From positions 11,834 to 17,931 of the forward strand of contig DIPB01000160.1 of the NCBI GenBank assembly GCA_002426275.1: a DNA stretch of 6,098 nt, given 5' to 3'. The stretch comes from Firmicutes bacterium UBA5499. Lineage in GTDB: Bacteria; Bacillota; DTU084. Shown here piece after piece: positions 1 to 4,488 of this stretch. The position numbers and the translations under genes are program-made. Within the stretch, counting starts at the first letter, position 1, and each line of letters starts with the position of its first letter. Under the pieces are notes generated by a model, which worked only from the letters and a program-made list of their open reading frames with translations, had not been told where the DNA came from and did not search any database.

Positions 1-92
1 AAAACCCTCAGCGTCGCTTTCGCTAAAACAGCTTCATTATAGGCTAAAACAAACGCGAACAAGATCACTCCCGCCCAGATCACCATCTGCAT
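1..92 (-). CDS. Unknown protein with hydrophobic N-terminus (5' part only, cut by window edge)
   Basis: Only the first 30 codons are in the window and I do not recognise the protein. It starts at an ATG preceded by GGGGAGG with an 8-nt spacer, a convincing ribosome binding site. The visible N-terminus begins MQMVIWAGVILFAFVLAY and is strongly hydrophobic for about 17 residues, followed by NEAVLAKATLRV. This could be an uncleaved signal anchor or a signal peptide; no clear AXA cleavage site or lipobox cysteine is seen. It lies 57 nt downstream of the surE stop on the same strand with no terminator hairpin between, so it is probably the last visible member of the sigH-mgtC-surE transcription unit. 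Its function cannot be judged from this fragment. Membrane or exported location is an inference from the hydrophobic stretch. Confidence 0.65.
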   Translation of the reverse strand, partial: MQMVIWAGVILFAFVLAYNEAVLAKATLRV

Positions 93-149
93 TCTGCGTC
101 CCTCCCCGCAAAGGTTTCACTGTATCCTATGCAAAGAGGGTTCGTTGTG

Positions 150-893
150 CTACCAGCCTCTGGCCATTAATTCTTGCCGCATGCGCTGATCTGTCAGCTG
201 AAACGAGAGCGGAGTGATGGAAATCTTTCCTTCTTGTACGGCCACTAAGTCGCTCTCGGGATCGTCTGTACAGTCGACTCGCTCGCCGCTCATCCAAAAA
301 TACTGCCGCCCGTGGGGATCCACCCTTTTTTCGAAAACATTACAATACCGTCGCACTCCTAAGGTTGTAACCCTGCTGGCTTTCGGCGTTCCCGAGGGCA
401 CATTGATATTGAGCAAAGTTGGACTCTCCATGGGCTTTTCCATAAATTGCCGCAGGAAATCCCGCACAAAGTTGGCGGCCGTAGAAAAATCCTCTGTCTG
501 TTCCACCACAGAGACAGCCACAGCCGGAAGAGTGTAAAGCGTGGCTTCAGCGGCTGCTGAAACAGTGCCTGAATAGAGAACGTCGGTGGCTAAATTAGCG
601 CCCAAATTGATGCCAGAACAAACCCAGGAAGCCGGCTCTGGCATCAGAACTTCCAGGGCTAATTTCACGCAGTCGGCAGGAGTTCCATTTACATTCCAAG
701 CGGCCTGTTCACCTAATTTCAACTCAACAGCTTTGGGGATCAAAGGTTTATGCACTGTAATCGAATGGCTTGCGGCGCTTCGCTCTCTATCCGGCGCCAC
801 AATCCAAACTTTGCCAATCTCTGCCAAGGCGCCGGCTAAGGCTTGAAGTCCCGGCGCCCAGATCCCGTCGTCATTGGTGATTAAGAAATTCAA
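150..893 (-). CDS. surE: SurE, 5'/3'-nucleotidase (nucleoside 5'-monophosphate phosphohydrolase)
   Basis: SurE is a cytoplasmic metal-dependent phosphatase that dephosphorylates nucleoside 5'- and 3'-monophosphates and, in some species, short polyphosphate. It is linked to stationary-phase survival. The 247-residue protein shows the whole family signature: TNDDG near the N-terminus, APDRERSAASHS at 33-44, NGTPADCVKL at 69-78 and SGINLGAN at 93-100. With the start used here the metal ligands fall at D8, D9, S39 and N96, essentially the numbering of characterised SurE enzymes. The start is a TTG at 893, 8 nt after AAGGAG. A TTG two codons upstream (899) lies only 2 nt from that site and is less likely. 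The protein ends ARGW before TAG, and its length is normal for the family. The gene follows the MgtC-family gene after 48 nt on the same strand, so it is likely cotranscribed. Nothing suggests damage. Confidence 0.96.
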   Translation of the reverse strand: MNFLITNDDGIWAPGLQALAGALAEIGKVWIVAPDRERSAASHSITVHKPLIPKAVELKLGEQAAWNVNGTPADCVKLALEVLMPEPASWVCSGINLGANLATDVLYSGTVSAAAEATLYTLPAVAVSVVEQTEDFSTAANFVRDFLRQFMEKPMESPTLLNINVPSGTPKASRVTTLGVRRYCNVFEKRVDPHGRQYFWMSGERVDCTDDPESDLVAVQEGKISITPLSFQLTDQRMRQELMARGW

Positions 894-941
894 GCTCAAC
901 TCTCCTTCAACAGAGGAAAATCCCGCTGTGTGACTTCGCTA

Positions 942-1598
942 CTAATTCTCAACCTGAATCTTATTTATTCCCTCCAAGCGACCGAGTTTATCCAACAAAA
1001 ACATCTTTTCCATGCCCAGAGGCAGATTCAGCCTCAAGCTGACCCTGGTCTGATGATTTTGGGAATCCTCAAGCTCCAATGCGGAAATGTTGATCCCCAT
1101 CTCTCCCAGGAGCGTTCCCAATTTGCCAACCTCGCCAGGTTTATCGTCAATCATGATTTGTAATTCGATGGAAGTGCCGGTGAGATATTTGTGCTCGATA
1201 TTATCCAAAAAAACCAAGGTCAAAACCGCAAGGGCTGTGGTCAAAATAGCGGCTAAATAAAAACCGCTGCCCACGGCAAGGCCGATTCCGCTCACAACCC
1301 ACAGGCTAGCCGCAGTGGTCAGCCCCTTAATGCTGGAGCCTTCGCGCATGATGGTTCCCGCTCCCAGGAACCCGATGCCGCTTACAACTTGAGCTGCCAG
1401 TCGCGCCGGATCACGGCCAGAGCCGGGGAAAGCATACATTGAAATCAGCATCACCAAGGCGGAACCGGTACAAACCAAGATATGAGTGCGAAAACCGGCA
1501 GGCCGGCGATGGCTTTCGCGCTCTAGACCAATAAATCCGCCCAGAAGTACTGACAGGCATAAGCGCAGGATTAATTCTAGCTCGCCGATTCCTTCCAT
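942..1598 (-). CDS. MgtC/SapB family inner-membrane protein with C-terminal ACT-like domain
   Basis: The 218-residue protein has a membrane domain of the MgtC/SapB (YhiD) type and a soluble C-terminal domain. Family hallmarks are GGFIGLERE at 20-28, PAGFRTHILVCTGSAL at 33-48, QVVSGIGFLGAGTI at 70-83 and KGLTTAASLWVVSGIGLAVGSG at 91-112. Hydrophobic segments sit at roughly 8-24, 38-56, 66-84, 95-112 and 113-131. From about 143 on, ELQIMIDDKPGEVGKLGTLL and the following strands look like an ACT-type regulatory fold. MgtC proteins of pathogens act in low-magnesium survival and modulate F-type ATP synthase; the role of this branch is not established, so I give no gene symbol. The ATG at 1598 is chosen because it follows AAAGGAGGAGCT; an in-frame extension upstream overlaps sigH and is not family-like. 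It starts 10 nt after the sigH stop, which suggests translational coupling. Confidence 0.92.
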   Translation of the reverse strand: MEGIGELELILRLCLSVLLGGFIGLERESHRRPAGFRTHILVCTGSALVMLISMYAFPGSGRDPARLAAQVVSGIGFLGAGTIMREGSSIKGLTTAASLWVVSGIGLAVGSGFYLAAILTTALAVLTLVFLDNIEHKYLTGTSIELQIMIDDKPGEVGKLGTLLGEMGINISALELEDSQNHQTRVSLRLNLPLGMEKMFLLDKLGRLEGINKIQVEN

Positions 1599-1608
1599 AG
1601 CTCCTCCT

Positions 1609-2247
1609 TTAATAAAGGACTTTTTCGATCTTGGTTTTAATGCGGCACAGAGCGTTATCAATAGATTTGGTATGGGTCTGCAAACGAATAGCCATTTCCT
1701 TATAAGACAACCCATTGATATACAACATGAAAACGTTGTATTCAAACGGACTGAGAGATTCGCGGATATGTTTTTGAGTGGCTGCCAGCCGCTCTCGCTC
1801 CAAGATCAACGTTTCGGGATCGTTAACTTGGGTAGTGGAGATAACCTCCATCAGGGTACGTTCGCCTTCAACTTCATAAACTGGTTTATGCAACGAAGTG
1901 TATGAATTCAAAGGAATGTGTTTCTGCCTGGTTGTACTTTTGATGGCGCTGATTATATTGCGGGTGATGCACAATTTTGCAAAGGACCAAAAAGAGGAAG
2001 AACCAACCTCAAAATCGCGTACGGCCTTATACAGACCAATCATTCCTTCCTGCAGCAGATCGTCAGGTTCAGCTCCCTGCAAAAAATACGGGCGGGTCCA
2101 CATGAAAACTAGCTTTTCATATTTGTTGAGGATGAATTCAGTTGCCTCATCGTCTCCTTTTTGCGCAAGATCGACGACTTCCTCATCTGTGAGCTTATGA
2201 TAATCAACCTGCTTACGTTTCTTTTTTGCAAGTGCGTTTCTACTCAT
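1609..2247 (-). CDS. sigH: RNA polymerase sigma factor SigH (Spo0H; transition phase/sporulation)
   Basis: SigH directs RNA polymerase to genes of the transition to stationary phase and early sporulation. The 212-residue protein covers sigma regions 2 and 4: core-binding region 2.1-2.2 with RPYFLQGAEPDDLLQEGMIG at about 52-71, region 2.3-2.4 with FAKLCITRNIISAIKSTTRQ at 89-108 followed by KHIPLNSYTSL, and a region 4.2 helix-turn-helix at about 178-205 (GLSYKEMAIRLQTHTKSIDN). The KHIPLNSY block and CITR are diagnostic of SigH rather than other sigma-70 members. The B. subtilis protein is 218 residues, so this one is full length. The ATG at 2247 follows AAGGAG with a 6-nt spacer; a longer in-frame extension to 2289 has no such site. 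It is the first gene of the sigH-mgtC-surE unit, with a promoter about 125 nt upstream. SigH is commonly found near rlmB, secE and nusG, so this downstream neighbourhood is less usual. Confidence 0.96.
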   Translation of the reverse strand: MSRNALAKKKRKQVDYHKLTDEEVVDLAQKGDDEATEFILNKYEKLVFMWTRPYFLQGAEPDDLLQEGMIGLYKAVRDFEVGSSSFWSFAKLCITRNIISAIKSTTRQKHIPLNSYTSLHKPVYEVEGERTLMEVISTTQVNDPETLILERERLAATQKHIRESLSPFEYNVFMLYINGLSYKEMAIRLQTHTKSIDNALCRIKTKIEKVLY

Positions 2248-2376
2248 ATTAAGCTCCTTCCATCCTGCAAGAGTCCATAAGGAAAGCAAAGGGCGAGCGA
2301 TGAGAATCTAATAAACCACCGGTGCACCCCAGAGGGATTCCCGTCGGGTTTTCCTAAAAATTACCTCTCATTGGTT

Positions 2377-2405
2377 ATTCTAACATTAAAACCGTAGGGC
2401 TGCAA
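2377..2405 (-). promoter_or_regulatory. Sigma-A-like promoter of the sigH operon
   Basis: Reading the minus strand, TTGCAG (2405-2400) is followed after exactly 17 nt by TAGAAT (2382-2377). The -10 box matches consensus at 5 of 6 positions and is preceded by TGT, giving an extended -10 (TG-N). The -35 matches only 3 of 6, which the extended -10 can compensate. Transcription would start near 2370 and leave a leader of about 120 nt before sigH. That leader contains several short GC-rich complementarities (for example CCCG-A-CGGG and GGTGCACC) that I could not assign to a known riboswitch class. Confidence 0.6.
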
Positions 2406-2419
2406 CTATATTTTGCAGC
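2399..2419. promoter_or_regulatory. Perfect 7-bp inverted repeat over the sigH -35 box, possible operator
   Basis: GCTGCAA and TTGCAGC form a perfect inverted repeat with 7 nt between the arms (CTATATT on the plus strand), 21 bp in all. The left arm contains the whole -35 hexamer of the proposed sigH promoter. A dimeric regulator bound here would block RNA polymerase. The symmetry is seen directly; the operator role is inference. As an RNA element it would lie upstream of the predicted start site, so DNA binding is the more natural reading. Confidence 0.4.
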
Positions 2420-2448
2420 ACAGCGGTTTGTCTCAAAGGGTTACGGTC

Positions 2449-2466
2449 GATCTCTTTCCAGAGATC
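2449..2466. repeat. Short perfect inverted repeat upstream of the sigH promoter
   Basis: GATCTCT-TTCC-AGAGATC is a perfect 7-bp palindrome with a 4-nt spacer, centred about 88 bp upstream of the predicted sigH start site. It has no T-run on either side, so it does not look like an intrinsic terminator. It could be a second regulator site or a coincidence. Confidence 0.35.
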
Positions 2467-3032
2467 ACGGCTAATCCGAGCAAAAAAATGGGAAAATGTA
2501 AACTGGGATTATTTAAAAGTAAAGATGTGCGCAAAGGAGGTTTAGGGCAAATATACGAGTGGTAGATAGTTTTTTGGGCTTGATTAGACTCGGGATGACA
2601 GAAGACGGTCCACGGTTGCAATACAGCGTGCCAATAGGAGAGTATGGCTGGCCGCGCGCAGCCGCGAGCTGTACGTTCGCCTGGGTGCCAAAGTGGGGCA
2701 AGAAGCATATTGGAATAGAAATGAAAGAACTACGTATTTTCCTGGTAGCCTTAATGCTCAAGGCACTTGACAAACCATAAAAAAAGGTGGAAGAAAAGTT
2801 TTAGCGTAAGAAAATGGCACTAACGGGTGAGGCAAGTATGGTATGATGGTGGAAGAAGGGAGAGAGAAGATGAAAAGTTGCACGTAAAGGAAGATGTATG
2901 GGAGTTACTTGTGCTACTTACTGTTATTTTATAAGATGAGAGCCGATTTATAGTGCTAGTTTCGTTTTTAGCAGCTTTCCTGTATTGCGTTTTTTGGCGC
3001 AGTAGCAGTATTAGAAACGGATCAGATTTATA
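2467..3032. other. Stretch with no supportable gene
   Basis: I find no gene here that combines a start, a ribosome binding site and a recognisable product. A 73-codon open frame on the plus strand (2559-2780, GTG start) has no properly spaced ribosome binding site and resembles no family I know. A strong AAAGGAGG at 2533-2540 has no start codon at usable distance. The part up to about 2700 is mixed in composition and includes a GC-rich patch (2647-2664) with CTCGGGATGACAG at 2589-2601, a string reminiscent of dispersed extragenic repeats. From about 2780 it becomes purine-rich and then AT-rich, with GGTGGAAGAA twice (2785-2796 and 2847-2858 areas). From 2827 one plus-strand frame is open except for a TAA at 2932-2934 and joins the exported-protein gene in frame, possibly a decayed gene. 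Confidence 0.5.
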
Positions 3033-3041
3033 TGATATAAT
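3033..3041 (+). promoter_or_regulatory. Extended -10 promoter candidate for the exported-protein gene
   Basis: TGATATAAT gives a perfect -10 hexamer (TATAAT at 3036-3041) with the TG-N extension. No good -35 lies at 17 nt; TTAGAA at 3011-3016 would need a 19-nt spacer. Transcription would begin near 3048, leaving a leader of about 37 nt that ends in the ribosome binding site of the gene at 3085. The local AT-richness raises the chance of a false match. Confidence 0.45.
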
Positions 3042-3084
3042 TATCGCATATAAAATTTTAAGATTTTTGAAAAGGAATGATATT

Positions 3085-3444
3085 ATGAAAAAGTTCTGTT
3101 TAATAGCTGTTTTGCTAATGATGGTATCCATGGCATTCGCTCAAAATAATTCCTATGATATTGAGGAAATATATTTGGCTCAAAACTTGAAATCAGGAAC
3201 CCTTGGCTTAACAAAAAGGGGAAATAGCGTTGAATTAGAAAAAATATTAGTTCCAGTAAAAGTGGATACTGGGAGATATTCAATATATATTCAAAGAGTA
3301 GACACCAATTTATATGAAATTATAGGAAAGGATATCTTTATAAAAACAAAATATTGCTATGAGTATACTTATCGAGAGAATGTAATTATGGAAATTACAT
3401 CAATTTATGGTTTTTCTATTGGAAAAATATATTTTGACAAATAA
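3085..3444 (+). CDS. Small predicted exported protein of unknown function
   Basis: I do not recognise the family. The 119-residue product starts with a clear Sec signal peptide: KK, a hydrophobic core (about residues 4-17) and AFA-Q at 17-20, a good signal peptidase I site. The mature part is about 100 residues, rich in Tyr, Ile and Lys. It alternates in a beta-strand-like way, with a short conserved-looking stretch IKTKYCYEYTY at 86-96 and a lone cysteine (C91) after export. The ATG at 3085 follows AAGGA with an 8-nt spacer and an extended -10 promoter. It is the only supported plus-strand gene here. A hand count gives about 28% G+C, against about 53% in sampled flanking genes. With a transposase remnant 18 bp beyond its stop, this suggests horizontal acquisition. 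No terminator is visible after it. The frame stays open upstream to 2935, but the signal peptide decides the start. Confidence 0.75.
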   Translation: MKKFCLIAVLLMMVSMAFAQNNSYDIEEIYLAQNLKSGTLGLTKRGNSVELEKILVPVKVDTGRYSIYIQRVDTNLYEIIGKDIFIKTKYCYEYTYRENVIMEITSIYGFSIGKIYFDK

Positions 3445-3462
3445 TACAGCGAATATAGGCTT

Positions 3463-3798
3463 TCATCTTATTGGGAAAGGCAGACCTCTCTCGACTTCTG
3501 ATAAGGCGGCCGATGCAAAGCCTAATCTATCTTCTGTGAAATCATCCCAGCTGATGTTTGGTCCAAAGAGGACCTCACAATCCCCACCTTTAAAAGACTC
3601 CCCAATCTGATAAACGGGAGTGCGCTGGTCTAAAATGTTCAGGATAAAAGCTTTAACCAAAGTGCCAACGCTCATTAAAGTTCTTGGCTCTGCCGGCCCA
3701 CAAGCTGAATTAATTATCTGTGAAAGACTCAAAGTCTCGACCATAGCAAATAGCATTACATAATGGATAAAGACCCATCGCAAAAAGGAATCCCTCAC
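3463..3798 (-). pseudogene. Truncated IS1634-like transposase remnant (DUF4277 N-terminal domain only)
   Basis: The readable frame encodes about 111 residues. The section LVKAFILNILDQRTPVYQIG followed by ESFKGGDCEVLFG and DDFTEDRLGFASAALSEV matches the N-terminal DUF4277 domain that precedes the DDE catalytic core in IS1634-type transposases, where the pattern is close to VKALILNIL-R-PLYR, then DVELLFG, then DLNDDRLGRALD-L. Upstream, LFAMVETLSLSQIIN fits the start of such proteins (usually a G-LP-h-A-hE-LGL-hID type segment). After SEV the similarity ends, and a stop follows 10 residues later. The whole catalytic domain is missing, since a complete enzyme would be roughly 450-550 residues. 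The left break point therefore lies near 3485-3495. The true start is uncertain; ATGs at 3761 and 3749 are alternatives to 3798. It cannot encode an active transposase. It marks an old insertion between speD and the sigH operon. Confidence 0.8.
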
Positions 3799-3886
3799 CT
3801 CTCGAACAATGATTCGGCAAGGGTGATTACAATCGTTTAGAATGAATATTCGTATAATTTTAGATGCCAGACAGGTTTAAATGTTG

Positions 3887-3922
3887 AAGCCCCATGGTCT
3901 TATATACCAAGACATGGGGCTT
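3887..3922 (-). terminator. Stem-loop downstream of speD, probable terminator
   Basis: AAGCCCCATGGTCTT and AAGACATGGGGCTT pair over 14 bp with a single bulged base around a 7-nt loop (ATATACC). This is the strongest hairpin in the window. It lies about 65 nt past the speD stop. The tail is poor in both directions: on the minus strand CAACATTTAAA, on the plus strand TCAGTCGCATTT. I assign it to speD because that is the only nearby gene reading into it. It might also act on read-through from the remnant side. Confidence 0.55.
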
Positions 3923-3980
3923 TCAGTCGCATTTCCGGATACCGTCAAAATTGTGATCCGGGCACATAAATAATTAATCG

Positions 3981-3990
3981 TCACCTCCTA
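3981..3990 (-). promoter_or_regulatory. Orphan Shine-Dalgarno sequence containing the speD stop codon
   Basis: On the minus strand the speD stop TAG is the beginning of TAGGAGGTGA, an almost complete complement of the 16S rRNA 3' end. No ATG, GTG or TTG lies 5-12 nt downstream. The first ATG (3967) is 16 nt away and opens a frame of only 14 codons. This layout normally serves a translationally coupled next gene, so it looks like the leftover start region of a lost gene. Confidence 0.5.
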
Positions 3991-4362
3991 AGAGACAACA
4001 CGCACATGATGAGGGAAGACGCCTCGCTTCACTTCTGTTGTATCTACATCTTGCGCTTTAAAATGTTCCACAATGTAGTTGCAGGCCATCCACGGGTCCA
4101 CTCGGTTGCCGCAGGTGAAAACATCTACTGCTGCGTAACCCAGTTCCGGCCAGGTGTGAATTGCCAGATGAGACTCGGAGATCACGACCACGCCGCTCAC
4201 TCCTTGCGGACTAAACTTGTGGAACGCTACCTCCCTCACCTCAGCACCAGCCTCTAGGGCGGCGTCTACCATGATTTTTTCAATAGTCTTGCGGTTGTTC
4301 AGGACTTCAGGGTCACACCCGTACACCTCGCACAGAATATGACGGCCCAAAGCATGCTCCAT
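3988..4362 (-). CDS. speD: S-adenosylmethionine decarboxylase proenzyme (SpeD), prokaryotic short form
   Basis: SpeD decarboxylates S-adenosylmethionine to the aminopropyl donor used by spermidine synthase. It is made as a proenzyme that cleaves itself between a Glu and a Ser, turning the Ser into the pyruvoyl cofactor. Here the site is E63-S64 within [12 protein letters not shown] (62-73). H69 and C84 (in VFTCGN) match the processing histidine and catalytic cysteine known as H68 and C83 in the Thermotoga enzyme. The N-terminal ALGRHILCE and the block [20 protein letters not shown] (41-60) are typical. At 124 residues it is full length for the class 1B form. The ATG at 4362 has a modest ribosome binding site, AAGGGGG with an 11-nt spacer, but fits the family N-terminus. 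It has its own promoter just after the terminator of the methionine gamma-lyase family gene. No speE, its usual partner, follows in the window. Confidence 0.96.
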   Translation of the reverse strand: MEHALGRHILCEVYGCDPEVLNNRKTIEKIMVDAALEAGAEVREVAFHKFSPQGVSGVVVISESHLAIHTWPELGYAAVDVFTCGNRVDPWMACNYIVEHFKAQDVDTTEVKRGVFPHHVRVVS

Positions 4363-4373
4363 TCAGCTCGTTG

Positions 4374-4411
4374 CCCCCTTCAGTAAAATTGGGAGGGGAT
4401 TGTCACCTCCA
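4374..4411 (-). promoter_or_regulatory. speD leader with alternative pairings around the ribosome binding site
   Basis: The roughly 50-nt speD leader contains, in order, GGAGGTGAC (4410-4402), a pyrimidine tract TCCCCTCCC (4399-4391) and the speD ribosome binding site AAGGGGG (4380-4374). ATTGG-AGG can pair with CCTCCCAAT (one bulge), followed by TTTT. The same tract can instead pair CCCCT with AGGGG of the ribosome binding site. The two pairings exclude each other, so one would expose and the other hide the speD start. The complementarity is visible; a regulatory role, for example in response to polyamine or SAM levels, is inference. Confidence 0.35.
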
Positions 4412-4420
4412 ATCAGATTT

Positions 4421-4448
4421 ATTTTAACAAAATGTTTGCGAATGTCAA
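4421..4448 (-). promoter_or_regulatory. Sigma-A promoter of speD
   Basis: The minus strand carries a perfect -35 TTGACA (4448-4443), a 16-nt spacer and TAAAAT (4426-4421), 5 of 6 to consensus and preceded by TGT (extended -10). The expected start near 4414 gives a leader of about 50 nt. The -35 lies directly behind the T-run of the preceding gene's terminator. This is the strongest promoter in the window. Confidence 0.8.
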
Positions 4449-4450
4449 CA

Positions 4451-4482
4451 AGAAAAATGCCCGATTTGCGCGAAATAGTCGG
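4451..4482 (-). terminator. Weak intrinsic terminator after the methionine gamma-lyase family gene
   Basis: Six nucleotides past the stop codon, CCG-ACT-ATTT and AAAT-CGG can pair around CGCGC (a 7-bp stem with an internal bulge). ATTTTTCTTGTT follows 2 nt later on the minus strand. The stem is weak, so some read-through into speD is possible, but the position right after a gene and right before a promoter supports the call. Confidence 0.5.
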
Positions 4483-4488
4483 ATTACG

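Noticed and set aside
214..846. Two plus-strand open frames (214-537 and 586-846)
   Set aside because: They lie entirely antisense to the well supported surE, have no ribosome binding sites and give no recognisable protein.
897..899. Upstream TTG as the surE start
   Set aside because: It is only 2 nt from the AAGGAG ribosome binding site; the TTG at 893 has an 8-nt spacer and puts the metal ligands at the family's usual positions.
1599..1745. Longer in-frame start for the MgtC-family gene
   Set aside because: The extension overlaps sigH, is not MgtC-like, and the ATG at 1598 has an ideal ribosome binding site.
2559..2780. 73-codon plus-strand open frame
   Set aside because: GTG start with the nearest ribosome binding site 18 nt away, no recognisable similarity, and composition that shifts along its length.
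2870..2887. ATGAAAAGTTGCACGTAA, a 5-codon frame after GGGAGAGAGAAG
   Set aside because: The ribosome binding site looks acceptable but the frame is too short to call a gene without translation data.
2820..3131. 103-codon minus-strand open frame
   Set aside because: Low-complexity Ser/Thr/Ile-rich translation of AT-rich DNA, antisense to the supported exported-protein gene, with no ribosome binding site.
3458..3925. GGCTTTCA at 3458-3465 and 3918-3925 as a target-site duplication around the transposase remnant
   Set aside because: Only 8 nt long, the right copy lies inside and just past the arm of an intact terminator hairpin, and the transposon ends are not defined, so it is probably chance.
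3925..3967. 14-codon frame from the ATG at 3967 behind the orphan ribosome binding site
   Set aside because: The spacer is 16 nt, too long, and the frame is very short with no gene-like features.
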